Source: Polyangium sp. y55x31
GTDB taxonomy: Bacteria > Myxococcota_A > Polyangia > Polyangiales > Polyangiaceae
Direction: 5' to 3'
Assembly: GCF_029946505.1 (NCBI RefSeq)
Contig: NZ_JARZHG010000023.1
Span: 1 to 64,000 of the forward strand
DNA length: 64,000 bases
In this document: piece after piece, positions 24,900 to 33,597 of the stretch
Numbering within the stretch: the stretch's first letter is position 1
Layout: each line of letters begins with the position of its first letter
The notes under the pieces: model-generated
Told to the model about the DNA's origin: nothing
Seen by the model: the letters and a program-made list of their open reading frames with translations, nothing else
Databases searched by the model: none
Made by a program: the position numbers and the translations under genes

Positions 24900-25422
24900 G
24901 CGGGTCCGCGCCGAGCAGCGCGGGCAAGACCTCCTCGGCGCGCCCGAGGACGACGTCGTCGAAAGAAGGGTTCGGCGGCGAGGGCGGCTCGAGGTTCACG
25001 AGGATCGTGCGCGCGCCGGCATCGTCGGCCTCGCGCACGTACGCCGCCGCGGGGAACACGACGCCGCTCGTGCCCGCGGCGACGAACACATGGCATGCCC
25101 TGAGCGCCTCCTTGGCCGCGCGTTCGTCCGCGGGATCGAGGTACTCGTCGAAGAGCACGATGTCGTGGCGGAGCTTCGCGCCGCAGCGCGGGCAAGGCGG
25201 CGGTTCGTCCACGCGCGCCGAGGGATCGGGCGCGGGGATCCGCGCGGCGCAACGATCGTCGGGGCAACGCAGGCGGAAGAGGGATCCGTGGAGCTCGACG
25301 ACGTGCGGCGCGCCGGCGCGCTGATGCAAGCCGTCGACGTTCTGCGTGATCACCACGACGTGGCCCTCGGGCCGTGCCCGCGCGAAGGCGGCGATGGCGT
25401 GGTGCGCGGTCCGTCCGTTTCT
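24889..25422 (-). pseudogene. 5'-truncated Sir2 (NAD-dependent deacylase) remnant
   Basis: The C-terminal two-thirds of a sirtuin is clear: TQNVDGLHQRAG, catalytic His in VELHG, two Cys pairs (LRCPDDRCA, CPRCGAK), the AAGTSGVVFPAA NAD motif and LVNLEPP. Homology continues upstream without a start codon to about 25422 (TAHHAIAAFARARP). The GAGxSxxSGIPxFR portion, ~80 residues, is missing, and the frame runs into the 3' end of the next gene. The only start, GTG at 25356, would lack half of the NAD site. So this is a deletion product, presumably inactive. Confidence 0.7.
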
Positions 25423-25453
25423 CGATCGTCGCAGCGCGCCCGGATGGCCTCCG

Positions 25454-26089
25454 TCAGAAGCACGGGCAGCCGGCGAGATTGGCCACGCACGTGCACATGA
25501 CCTGGCAATGCGGGGCCGCGAGCGATTGGCTCACGGAGCGACCGTCGATCGTCGCCTCGACATGCGCTTCGAGCGTCGACGCATCGACCTGCGTGACGAC
25601 CACCTCGCCGCTGTCCGCGATCAGATCTTGTTTACCGGCCGCAGAAAAGCGCCGCGTGCGCACCACGGCGACGCAGCTCCCGTCGTGCGGAACGGCGGGG
25701 AGATCGGGCCCGGGGCTGATCTTGCAGGTCCCGGGGAGCTCGCCGAGAAGCTCCACCTTCAGGAAGGAGACCGGCGTCCCATTCTCTTCGAGCACGTTCT
25801 CCACTTCGAGGAAGTACGAGCATGAATCCGGCTCCGCGAAGCCAATGATCGAATACCCGTCGGGCTTCGCCGTTTGCTCGATGTAAATCCCACCGAAGGC
25901 CGACGATTCCACGCAGAGCTCACCGTCCTCTGCCACCGGCAGCGTCGTGCAGCCACCGGCCCCGCCCGAACCGCCTGCCCCGCCCGCACCGCCCGAGCCG
26001 GTTGCCGTGGGCTTTTCCGGCTCGCTCCCACACCCCACCATGATCGCGACTGCAAAGATCCCAATCCCGAGAAATGCTCTCAATGCCAT
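25454..26089 (-). CDS. Lipoprotein with Gly/Ala-rich linker, unknown function
   Basis: 211 residues. ATG at 26089 opens MALRAFLGIGIFAVAIMVGC, a clear lipoprotein signal peptide; an in-frame GTG at 26152 would add 21 residues ahead of it. After the lipidated Cys comes the GSGGAGGAGGSGGAGG linker common in Polyangiaceae surface proteins, then a beta-rich domain with paired Cys (GCTTLP, ELCVES, DSCSYF, GTCKI, GSCVAVV) and a Cys-rich end (CQVMCTCVANLAGCPCF). No family recognised. Confidence 0.65.
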   Translation of the reverse strand: MALRAFLGIGIFAVAIMVGCGSEPEKPTATGSGGAGGAGGSGGAGGCTTLPVAEDGELCVESSAFGGIYIEQTAKPDGYSIIGFAEPDSCSYFLEVENVLEENGTPVSFLKVELLGELPGTCKISPGPDLPAVPHDGSCVAVVRTRRFSAAGKQDLIADSGEVVVTQVDASTLEAHVEATIDGRSVSQSLAAPHCQVMCTCVANLAGCPCF

Positions 26090-26160
26090 GCGCGCGCCGC
26101 TGTGCACGAGCTGTGCCCACGGCAAAACGACTTTCTTCCCAGTCGAGCCCACGGCCTCGG

Positions 26161-26200
26161 CCCTGACAGCGCCGTCCGTGCCCTGACCGCGCTGTCAGGG
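26161..26200. terminator. Perfect 12-bp hairpin downstream of the esterase gene
   Basis: ccctgacagcgc (26161-26172) pairs with gcgctgtcaggg (26189-26200) around a 16-base loop. It sits 35 bases past the stop of the gene ending at 26235 and ~70 bases ahead of the lipoprotein start at 26089, so it could end the former transcript or act as a protein-binding palindrome. Confidence 0.45.
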
Positions 26201-26234
26201 GTCCGCGGCCCCTCGGGCGGCCGCCGGGTGACGC

Positions 26235-27146
26235 TCAGGCGAGCGCGCGGCGCAGCGCCGTGATTTGACGCGCGAAAAATGTCTTCGAGACGTTCGCGCG
26301 CCGGAGCACATCGAAGCCGTGAAAGGCGCCCGGGACGATTTCGAGCTCGACGGCGATACCCGCAACTTCGAGCCGCTTCGCGTATTCGACGTCCTCGTCA
26401 TGGAAGAGGTCGAAGGTCCCCACGCCGATCCAGGTGGGCGGCAAGCTTGCGAGGGATTCGGCGCGCGCGGGCGCGGCGTACACCGGCACGTCCAACCCGC
26501 CGGGCTCACGCCCGAGATACGACGTCCATCCGAAGCGATTGCTCCCCGCGTTCCAGAGCCGATGATTCGTACCGTCGATGGTCTTGCCCACCGTCCGGTC
26601 GTCGAGCATGGGATACACGAGGAGCTGAAATGCGACGGGGATCTCCTTCCGATCACGCGCAAGGAGCGTGAGCCCGGCCGCGAGCCCACCCCCGGCGCTC
26701 GCGCCCGCGACGACGATACGGTCCTTGCGCACGCCGAGGGCCGCGGCATTCGCGTGGAGCCACGCGAGCGTCGCATACAGGTCGTCCATGGCGGCGGGAA
26801 AGGGATGCTCGGGCGCGAGACGATACGACGGCGCGACGACGGTCATCCCGAGCTCGCGCGCGAACGTCATCGCGACCTCGTCGTCCTGCGCGGGCGAACC
26901 GATGATGAAGCCGCCGCCGTGAATCCAGAGCATCGCCGGCATGGGCTGCGTGACGCCGTCGGGCACGAAGACACGCGCCGTCTGGGCCCCGGGAATGTCG
27001 CGAAGAAACGCGCGCACGCCCGGCGTGCTGCGGGGCGCGCCCGCGTTTGCCGCGAGCCGGCGCATGAACTTCACGAAACGAGGGCCGGCGGTGATGCGGG
27101 GCAAGAAGCGCGCGGCGAAGGCCAGGTCAGGATGGAAGTTGCTCAT
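26235..27146 (-). CDS. Alpha/beta hydrolase, hormone-sensitive-lipase (HSL) family
   Basis: 303 residues, no signal peptide. The HSL hallmarks are in order: oxyanion HGGGF, catalytic Ser in GASAGGG, Asp in GTFDLFHDED, and His in GAFHGFD. Family members hydrolyse short to medium acyl esters in the cytoplasm. The 83-base gap upstream of the lipoprotein contains a hairpin. It starts 48 bases after the Coq4 stop on the same strand, so may follow it as a second cistron. Confidence 0.9.
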   Translation of the reverse strand: MSNFHPDLAFAARFLPRITAGPRFVKFMRRLAANAGAPRSTPGVRAFLRDIPGAQTARVFVPDGVTQPMPAMLWIHGGGFIIGSPAQDDEVAMTFARELGMTVVAPSYRLAPEHPFPAAMDDLYATLAWLHANAAALGVRKDRIVVAGASAGGGLAAGLTLLARDRKEIPVAFQLLVYPMLDDRTVGKTIDGTNHRLWNAGSNRFGWTSYLGREPGGLDVPVYAAPARAESLASLPPTWIGVGTFDLFHDEDVEYAKRLEVAGIAVELEIVPGAFHGFDVLRRANVSKTFFARQITALRRALA

Positions 27147-27194
27147 GGCGTTTCCTTGGGGCTCCCAGGATCGATCCGCGCGCCCACGTCGTGG

Positions 27195-27872
27195 TCACGC
27201 AGGAGCGCACAATAACTCGGCGAGCGCCGAGACCGGCTGCTCCCAGAGCTTCTCATAACTCACGCTGAGAAGCTCGCGCGAGTGGCGACCGCGGAGGTAA
27301 GCCGCACGCAGCCGTCCGACGTATGCCCCGAAGTCCTTGAGCCCCGACCGCTTCAGCTGTCGCGGGACCGCGTACGCCAGGATCAGCACCGCCTGCCGGA
27401 CGCCGAGGTTGCCGAGCACGAACGCCTGCAGCTCCATCTCGCCCGGCTCGTCGGTCGCATAACCGGTGATCAGGTGAAACAGGTCGTGCGTCTCGCGGTA
27501 GCGCTTGCTGAGGTAATCGACGTCGTTCGTGACGGGGAACGTGGTGACGAACGGCTCGATGCCGTTGTCGCGGAAGTAGCGCACGAACTCGTGGCCGAGC
27601 GTGCCGGGCGGCAGGCGCGCGAGCGCGTCGAGGTCGAGCTCGCGGCCCTGCAGCGTCGTGCGCTCGTCGAGCAGCCGCCGGGTCTCGGGAATCTCGCGCC
27701 ACGCCTCGGCCAGCTTCGCGTACGTCTCGCTATCGAGGCACGCATTGACCAGCGGGCCGTAGTACGTGTGCCCAGGGTCGTTGGCCAGGACGCCGAGCGC
27801 GTGGACGGCCAGGCGGATGCGAGTGAAGAGCGACGCGTTCGCGGGCAGGGTCGGGAGCGTGTCGTGGTTCAT
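27195..27872 (-). CDS. Coq4-family protein
   Basis: 225 residues; ATG preceded by a gaaggagg ribosome-binding site. The Coq4 zinc motif HDLFHLITGY (HDxxH) is intact, with ARLPPGTLGHEF and LGVRQAVLILAY also matching the family. In eukaryotes and some bacteria Coq4 supports ubiquinone biosynthesis; in other bacteria its role is open. It is divergent from a TetR gene with a perfect palindrome between them, which suggests repression by that TetR. Function as a quinone-pathway protein is family knowledge; the regulatory link is inference. Confidence 0.78.
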   Translation of the reverse strand: MNHDTLPTLPANASLFTRIRLAVHALGVLANDPGHTYYGPLVNACLDSETYAKLAEAWREIPETRRLLDERTTLQGRELDLDALARLPPGTLGHEFVRYFRDNGIEPFVTTFPVTNDVDYLSKRYRETHDLFHLITGYATDEPGEMELQAFVLGNLGVRQAVLILAYAVPRQLKRSGLKDFGAYVGRLRAAYLRGRHSRELLSVSYEKLWEQPVSALAELLCAPA

Positions 27873-27938
27873 GAAGACCTCCTTCGGCGACGAGCGAGCC
27901 CTGGCTTTTGGCGCTCGCGAATCGAGGATAATCGAAAC

Positions 27939-27952
27939 GGACAGTAGTGTCC
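27939..27952. promoter_or_regulatory. Candidate TetR operator, ggaca-gtag-tgtcc
   Basis: Perfect 5-bp arms with a 4-base spacer in the 108-base divergent region between coq4 and the TetR gene, 28 bases before the TetR GTG. This size and position are usual for autoregulating TetR proteins. The adjacent gaggataat/cgattatcc string could be a -10 for the coq4 side. Confidence 0.55.
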
Positions 27953-27980
27953 ACTTGAGCTTCGGGCTAGAGTCGCGCCG

Positions 27981-28583
27981 GTGGAGAGCCAGACTGAAAA
28001 AAGACCGGCGCGACGGCGCGACGCCGAGGAGAACCGCGCGCGGATCGTCGCCGCCGCGCGCGAGGTGTACGCGTCGGCCGGCTTCGACGCGCCGTTCGAC
28101 GCGATCGCGCGTCACGCCGGCGTCGGACGTGCGACGCTTTATCGGAACTTCCCGGACCGGTACGCGCTCGGCGCCGCGATCGTCGAGGACGATCTCGGCA
28201 CGCTCGAAGCGCTCGCCCGCGAGCACGGCGATCGGCCCGACGCCTTCATGGCGCTCTTGTCGGCCATCGTCGAACGGCACACCGAGACGCACGCATTGGT
28301 GCCTGCCCTCCTGCGCGGGCCGGGCGAGCCCGCCCTGCAGGCCCTCGTCCCCCGGGTCACGCGGCTGCTCACGGTGCCGCTGCGGCGCGCGCGTACGGCG
28401 GGGCTGGTCCGCGACGACCTCACCCTCGCCGACGTGATCGACGTGCTCACCATGCTCGCGGCCGTGCTGGCGGACGACGGGACGGGCCGCTCACGCGAGC
28501 GGCGCATGGCGCGGGCGCTCGAGCTTTTGATCCACGGCCTCGTCCCGCGCGAGCCTGTGCATTCACACCCGTCGCGGCGATGA
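27981..28583 (+). CDS. TetR-family transcriptional regulator (divergent to Coq4)
   Basis: 200 residues from GTG. The N-terminal helix-turn-helix is typical: RARIVAAAREVYASAGFDAPFDAIARHAGVGRATLYRNFPDRYALG. The ligand domain (~65-190) is rich in Arg/Leu helices, similar to the SbtR-like TetR C-terminal type. Placed divergent from coq4 and the HSL hydrolase, with a palindromic operator between them, it is likely their repressor and its own. Ligand unknown. Confidence 0.85.
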   Translation: MESQTEKRPARRRDAEENRARIVAAAREVYASAGFDAPFDAIARHAGVGRATLYRNFPDRYALGAAIVEDDLGTLEALAREHGDRPDAFMALLSAIVERHTETHALVPALLRGPGEPALQALVPRVTRLLTVPLRRARTAGLVRDDLTLADVIDVLTMLAAVLADDGTGRSRERRMARALELLIHGLVPREPVHSHPSRR

Positions 28584-28592
28584 CGCGACGGG
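28568..28592. terminator. Bidirectional hairpin between TetR and ferredoxin genes
   Basis: cccgtcgcg (28568-28576) and cgcgacggg (28584-28592) form a perfect 9-bp stem around 7 bases that include the TetR stop. It lies in the 24-base convergent gap ending at the ferredoxin stop (28608), so it can serve both genes. Confidence 0.55.
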
Positions 28593-28607
28593 AAAGGACG
28601 GGCGGCG

Positions 28608-28811
28608 TTATGCGCTCTCTTCGAGCCGCAACGCCGCGCCCGGACAAACCGTGACCGCTTCCTGCACCGCCTTGTATTGCTCCGGCGGCGGCGTCTCGTC
28701 GAGCAGCACCACGATCCCGTCGTCGCGCTGATCGAAGACCTTCGGCGCGACCATCACGCACTGCCCCGCGCCACAGCACTTTTCGTATTCCACGAGCACG
28801 CGCATTCCCAT
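28608..28811 (-). CDS. Ferredoxin, 3Fe-4S type, partner of the P450
   Basis: 67 residues with a gaaagaagg ribosome-binding site before the ATG. Cys pattern CCGAGQCVMVAPKVF and CPGAAL, with the residue between the first and second cluster Cys being Gly/Ala rather than Cys, is the small 3Fe-4S ferredoxin of actinobacterial and myxobacterial P450 systems. It would pass electrons from a reductase to the P450 at 29497. It is the last gene of a P450-TetR-ferredoxin operon (32-base spacing from the TetR). Confidence 0.9.
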   Translation of the reverse strand: MGMRVLVEYEKCCGAGQCVMVAPKVFDQRDDGIVVLLDETPPPEQYKAVQEAVTVCPGAALRLEESA

Positions 28812-28843
28812 GACGAACCTTCTTTCGTTTTGTTCCCGAACGC

Positions 28844-29500
28844 TCATTTCGCCGGCGTGAACGGAGCCAGCCACAACCCGGCGAGCGCGTCCACGAGCCC
28901 CGCGCCCGCGGCCTCCCAGGAGGCGCGCGGCGTGGGAGTCCCCGCGTGCAGCGCCCGCTCCCGCTCGGCGCACATGTGCACGATGATCTGCCGGCTCATG
29001 TCGGCCCGCTCCTCTCGTACCTCCGCAGGCAAGATCGGCAAGAGCCGCTCGAAGACCTTCGTCGTCTCCCGCATCGACGGCGAGGCGACCGTCTCGTCGT
29101 GCACCAGTTTCCACAACGCCGGATCCGTGGTCACCTGCGCGAGAAACCGCGCATACCAGCTCGCATGGCCCAGCGACGCGAGGTGCTCCGTGATCGGCAA
29201 GACGAGGCAAGCAAGCCCATCACGGAGCTCGAGTGAGCCCTTGAACTTCGCCAGCATCTCCTCGCGCCGCCGCTCGATGGATGGGGCATGCCGACGCACG
29301 ATCGCGAGCACGAGGTCGTTCTTCGTCCCGAAGTGATACCCGACCGCGAAGTTGTTCGCCTGTCCGGCCGCCTCGCTCACCTGACGATTCGAGACCGCCA
29401 CGACGCCGTGCTCCGCGAAGAGCCTCTCCGCCGCGGCCAGAATGACCTCTCGCGTCTCGCTCCCTTGCGTCTGCCTCACCCTCGAGCCGGCCATGGTCAC
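28844..29500 (-). CDS. TetR-family transcriptional regulator within the P450 operon
   Basis: 218 residues. GTG overlaps the P450 stop (GTGA), so translation is coupled; an ATG two codons in is the alternative. N-terminal HTH: REVILAAAERLFAEHGVVAVSNRQVSEAAGQANNFAVGYHFGTKNDLV. The NFAVGYHFG stretch is typical of AcrR-like members. It probably responds to the P450's substrate or product and acts on the palindrome over the operon promoter (30755-30766). Being inside the operon, it would control its own synthesis. Confidence 0.85.
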   Translation of the reverse strand: MTMAGSRVRQTQGSETREVILAAAERLFAEHGVVAVSNRQVSEAAGQANNFAVGYHFGTKNDLVLAIVRRHAPSIERRREEMLAKFKGSLELRDGLACLVLPITEHLASLGHASWYARFLAQVTTDPALWKLVHDETVASPSMRETTKVFERLLPILPAEVREERADMSRQIIVHMCAERERALHAGTPTPRASWEAAGAGLVDALAGLWLAPFTPAK

Positions 29501-30711
29501 CAGCGTACCAGAACTTTCTCGATACCGCCGACGAGCAGACCTTCACGCCGCGGCAGCTCCTCCGGTTTCACCGCGAGCTCGAGCGTCGGCAGGCGCTTCA
29601 AGAGCACCTGCAGCGTCGTCTGGAGCTCCGTCCGCGCGAGCGCCTGCCCGAGGCACGAATGCGGGCCCGCGCCGAACGTGATGTGCGCGTTCGGCGCGCG
29701 ATCGAGCTTCATTTCGCCCGCGCCCTCGAAGAACGACTCGTCGCGGTTCGCCGAGGACATGCTGCAGACCACGGTCGTCCCGCGCGGCAATGGCTGGCCC
29801 GCGACCTCGGTGTCCTCCGAGATGAACCGGGGCAAACCGAAGCCCATGTTCGCGTCGAAGCGCAGGGATTCCTCCACGGCCGTGCGGATGAGCGAGGGAT
29901 TCGCGAGGAGCTGCTCCCAGCGGCTCCGATCCGCGAGCAGCATCGACATCATCTTCCCGATCATGTTCGAGGTCGTCTCGTGCCCGGCCACCAGGATGCC
30001 CTGGCCCGTCATGAGCAGCTCGCGCTCGGTGAGCACGTCCTCCTTGTCGGTGGCCGTGATGAGCTCGCTCAGGAGATCATCGCCGGGGTTTGCCCGCTTC
30101 GCGGCGATGTGGCCCATGAAGTATTGGGCAAACTCCATCTGGGCCCGGTTCACCTCCTCCTGGGTGAACTGCGTCATGGTGAGCATCGCATTCGACCAGT
30201 ACGCGAGTTTGTCGCGGTCGTCCACGGCGATGCCGAGCAGATCGGCGATGACCCAGACGGGCAGCGGGAACGCGAATTCGCTCACGAGATCCGCCGGCGG
30301 GCCTTTTTTCACCATCGCGTCGACGAGCTGGTTGGCCATCGCCTCGATCTTCGTCTGCAGCGCCTGGATCCGCTTCACCGTGAACGCGCGGTTGATGAGC
30401 CGCCGCCACCGTTGATGCGACTCGCCGCCCGCGAGCGACGCCGCCTCGGGATTCTCGAAGACGCTCCCGCCCTCGTTCGTCGTGATCCGCGCCGCGCCAT
30501 CCTGCGCGAGGTTGCGGGAAAACCGCGGGTCCGAGAGCACCTGCCGGACGTCGTTGTACCGCGTGAGCAAGACCGCCTTGTCCCCGCTCGGCAGCCGGAT
30601 ATGGGCCACCGGGCACCCCTGCCGCAATTGAGCCCACTCCGCAGGCGGCTCCAGAGCCGACGGCGCACGGAGAGGATAATCCAAGACCTGATCGCTGCTT
30701 TCGCTGCTCAT
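29497..30711 (-). CDS. Cytochrome P450
   Basis: 404 residues, soluble bacterial class. All signatures are present: I-helix AGHETTS, ExxR in EESLRF, and heme-binding FGAGPHSCLGQALAR with the axial Cys. Typical length. The substrate is unknown; many such P450s hydroxylate terpenes, fatty acids or polyketides. It is the first gene of a three-gene operon with its regulator and a 3Fe-4S ferredoxin, but no ferredoxin reductase is here. The promoter region (30712-30843) holds a palindrome overlapping the likely -35. Confidence 0.95.
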   Translation of the reverse strand: MSSESSDQVLDYPLRAPSALEPPAEWAQLRQGCPVAHIRLPSGDKAVLLTRYNDVRQVLSDPRFSRNLAQDGAARITTNEGGSVFENPEAASLAGGESHQRWRRLINRAFTVKRIQALQTKIEAMANQLVDAMVKKGPPADLVSEFAFPLPVWVIADLLGIAVDDRDKLAYWSNAMLTMTQFTQEEVNRAQMEFAQYFMGHIAAKRANPGDDLLSELITATDKEDVLTERELLMTGQGILVAGHETTSNMIGKMMSMLLADRSRWEQLLANPSLIRTAVEESLRFDANMGFGLPRFISEDTEVAGQPLPRGTTVVCSMSSANRDESFFEGAGEMKLDRAPNAHITFGAGPHSCLGQALARTELQTTLQVLLKRLPTLELAVKPEELPRREGLLVGGIEKVLVRW

Positions 30712-30732
30712 GAAGACAACCTCCGCGCTTGG

Positions 30733-30766
30733 TTCTAAGGCACACGACTTAGAGAGTCAAGTGACT
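30733..30766 (-). promoter_or_regulatory. P450 operon promoter with overlapping palindrome
   Basis: On the minus strand, TTGACT (30755-30760) as -35 is followed after 16 bases by TTAGAA (30733-30738) as -10. The palindrome agtca-ag-tgact (30755-30766) covers the -35, and the string gactta is repeated on both sides. An operator here would block RNA polymerase, as expected for the TetR at 28844. Confidence 0.5.
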
Positions 30767-30843
30767 TAAAGCGGAGCCCCCCCGACGAGACGTGGGCCGG
30801 CGTGCAGGCGGTCAGGCAACCGCTTCCGCTGCGCCAGGTCTTC

Positions 30844-33597
30844 TCAAGGCGTGCTTCCGGGATCCGCCGGATCACTGCCCGCGTCGTGCTCGTCGCCGTC
30901 GCGGAACCCGTCCTCGTCGCGGTCGAGCCCCAGGCGCTCACCCGAGCCGGGCGGCGTGCAGGTATAGGTCAGCGGCAAGTGGAGCAGGTAGGACACGAGG
31001 CGCAGCGTGGCGTCCGCCATCGGGGGAGAGCCCGCGCGATTGCCCGTGAACAGGCCGCCGCCGGCGTACAGATAACCGACCTCGCTGCCGAGCAGGTGTC
31101 CCTTCACGACGAGATCGCATTCCCCGGCCTCGGCGCGGCTGCGCAGCAGATTGAGGCGGGCGTGGACGGCCGCGTCGCTCGCGTGGCTCAACGTCACCTG
31201 CTGCCCGACGATCGGCGCCATGTTGGAGTCGAACGCGAGCAGGAACGATTCGACCTGCCGGCGCAAGAGCTGGCCGCTCGGGCCGGTCGGGAACCCTTCG
31301 GGGTTGAATTCGCTCTCGCCGAAGCCGAAATGCATGAATCGGAAGATGGTGTCGATCATGCCGTCGTGCAGATAGCCGAAGCCGCGCACCTGATCGCCCA
31401 TGAAGCCATTGTCGCCCGGCTCGATCCCGGGCGCCTCGGCCATGCCGAACATCCCGACCTTCTGGTAGAGGTTGCGGAAATGGGGGACCTTCATCGTCTG
31501 CGGCGTCCCCTCGAAGGTGCTGAGGCCCATCGTGCCGAAGAAACCGGGCGCCTCGCTCCCCGGATTGCCCGTGGGATCGAGGGTGTGGCATCCCTCGCAG
31601 CTATGCGTGACGTCGGACAGGGGGCCGGTGAAGAACGCCTTCCCCGCTTGCTGATCCGGGGTGAGGGAGTTGTCGAGGTTGCGGATCGGGTTCGGCGGAT
31701 AGGTGATGCGCAGGACGAAGTCGGTGAATGCGTCCATGTCCGCCTCGGAGAGCTCGGTGTGGCGCCCGAGCAGCTCCACGAAGGCGGGGTTGAATTTCTT
31801 GAAAGCCGCGACCTCGTCGAAGATCCCGCTGTCCGGCTGGACGGACGGAGCGTCGTTCCCGCCGGTGCGGTCGCCGCGCCAGTGCATCGGGCCGTGGTTT
31901 GCCATGCCGCGCAGGCTCTGCGTGGTCATGGGTCCCTTCAGCGGACGATAATTGGGATTGCCGGGATCCTCGACGAGGAACGGCCCCGGGTTCGTGATGG
32001 TGACCGCGTCGGGATTCCCGAGATCCCAAGCGAGGCTATCGAAATCGCCGAACACGTGGCAGCTCGCGCAGGACGAGTCCCCGTGGCTGGAGGACAATTT
32101 CGCGTCGTAGAGGAACCTCCGGCCATGGGTGATGCTGGGCGGCTCGGGGTTGTGCATCGGCACGTGGGCCACCTCGGCGCGCGCGGCGGTGTCGATGATG
32201 GAGATTGCATTGTCGAAGCTGGTCAGCGCATAGAGGCGGCCGCGCGCCTGATCGAGCACGATCCCCGTGGGCCCACCACCCGAGACGGGGATATGGTCCG
32301 ACGCCGAGGGCGTGAACGTGTCGTTCTCCAGGGCCGCGGTATTGAAAATGCCGATCTTGCTCGAACCCAGGGCGGCCACGTAGAGCGTCGCGCCGTTGCT
32401 GGTGATGGCCATGCCCTGCGGGAGCGCGAGGCTCCGCTCGTTCTCCGTGTTCGGCAGGGGCCCGCAGCAGGTCGCATAATCGATGTGCTTGTTGAGGTGC
32501 CGCGGGGCCACGCCGCCCGGACCGAGCACCGTGATATGGCTCTCGTGCAGGTGTCCCCGCAGCGTCTCGCCCGCGAAGATCCCCGCGCCCTCGAACCGCT
32601 TGTCGTTTTGCGCGTCGGTGTTGGTGACGTAGACCTTCCCATTCACCGGGTTGACGATCATGTTGTAGAGAATGGTGCCGACGCCGGTGTAAAACCCCGA
32701 CGCGCCGGCCCGTTGTGCCGGCGGATTGGCGAGGGCGTCGATGACGAAGACGTCCTCGTCGGGCAGCGAAAAGCGCACCTCGTCGTCCCAGGGCCGGCCG
32801 ATGTGATCGACCCAGTGGACGCCGTCGTACTTGACGATGATGCTGGTCTCGGGCTGGGGCAGGCCCTCGAAATTCGTGTTGGGCGCGGGCACGCCGCCGG
32901 CCGATTCGCCGCCGTCGGGCACGAGGAGGTCGCTGACGACCGTGGTGCGGTTGCCGGAGTGGAAGGCCGCGGCATACACCTTGGCGCCGTCGGGGGAGAC
33001 GGCGAGCGCGCGCGGCGTGTCGCTGAAGAGGGTCACGATGGTGAGCGGCGTTCCGCCGAGGGGCGCGCCGAGCGCATTCGCATCGAAGACCCAGACGTCG
33101 GCGCGGCCGATGCCGGGCGTCGTGAGCTGGGGATCGCTCGGGCGATTCTGGCCCCGGTGGGCCGTCGTGATGAACGCGCGCCGGCGGTTTGGCCCTGCGA
33201 AGACGATATCGCGGGGTTCGTCGCCCACGAGCAGCGTGCGCGCCACCCGCGCGTGCGCCGGATCGCTCACGTCGACGACGCTGACGCTGTCCGAGAGATG
33301 ATTGACGACCCAAACCTCGTCATCGTTCCGCGGCGCGACGGCGACGGGCTCGAGCCCCACGGGCACCGAGCCGACGTGCGACAGGCCGCTTTTCTTGATG
33401 CGGAAGATCTCGAGGCGGCCATCGGGCGTATTGACCGCGAAGAGGTGCTTGCCATCGGTCGAGAGCGCGAGGGGACGCACTTGACCACTTTCGAAGAGGG
33501 TATACGACGAGGCGGCGTGGGCGAGGGTGGGGGCGGCGAGGGGGACGGCGAGCCCTGCGAGCGCGAGGGCTTTGCGCAGCAATCCAGATCCAGTCAT
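30844..33597 (-). CDS. Exported beta-propeller protein with two c-type heme sites
   Basis: 917 residues with a signal peptide ending TLAHA. The N-terminal ~500 residues are a YVTN-like beta-propeller ([70 protein letters not shown]). Two CXXCH motifs follow, CASCH and CEGCH, spaced as in a di-heme cytochrome c peroxidase-like module, then [13 protein letters not shown], a calcium-binding type-3 repeat. ATG overlaps the upstream STAS gene's stop (TGATG). It is a periplasmic electron-transfer or peroxidase-like protein; a cytochrome c peroxidase/MauG relation is only possible. Confidence 0.75.
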   Translation of the reverse strand: MTGSGLLRKALALAGLAVPLAAPTLAHAASSYTLFESGQVRPLALSTDGKHLFAVNTPDGRLEIFRIKKSGLSHVGSVPVGLEPVAVAPRNDDEVWVVNHLSDSVSVVDVSDPAHARVARTLLVGDEPRDIVFAGPNRRRAFITTAHRGQNRPSDPQLTTPGIGRADVWVFDANALGAPLGGTPLTIVTLFSDTPRALAVSPDGAKVYAAAFHSGNRTTVVSDLLVPDGGESAGGVPAPNTNFEGLPQPETSIIVKYDGVHWVDHIGRPWDDEVRFSLPDEDVFVIDALANPPAQRAGASGFYTGVGTILYNMIVNPVNGKVYVTNTDAQNDKRFEGAGIFAGETLRGHLHESHITVLGPGGVAPRHLNKHIDYATCCGPLPNTENERSLALPQGMAITSNGATLYVAALGSSKIGIFNTAALENDTFTPSASDHIPVSGGGPTGIVLDQARGRLYALTSFDNAISIIDTAARAEVAHVPMHNPEPPSITHGRRFLYDAKLSSSHGDSSCASCHVFGDFDSLAWDLGNPDAVTITNPGPFLVEDPGNPNYRPLKGPMTTQSLRGMANHGPMHWRGDRTGGNDAPSVQPDSGIFDEVAAFKKFNPAFVELLGRHTELSEADMDAFTDFVLRITYPPNPIRNLDNSLTPDQQAGKAFFTGPLSDVTHSCEGCHTLDPTGNPGSEAPGFFGTMGLSTFEGTPQTMKVPHFRNLYQKVGMFGMAEAPGIEPGDNGFMGDQVRGFGYLHDGMIDTIFRFMHFGFGESEFNPEGFPTGPSGQLLRRQVESFLLAFDSNMAPIVGQQVTLSHASDAAVHARLNLLRSRAEAGECDLVVKGHLLGSEVGYLYAGGGLFTGNRAGSPPMADATLRLVSYLLHLPLTYTCTPPGSGERLGLDRDEDGFRDGDEHDAGSDPADPGSTP

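Noticed and set aside
25454-25830. A longer fused Sir2-lipoprotein gene
   Set aside because: The two coding stretches are in different frames, and the sirtuin frame has no start in the lipoprotein part.
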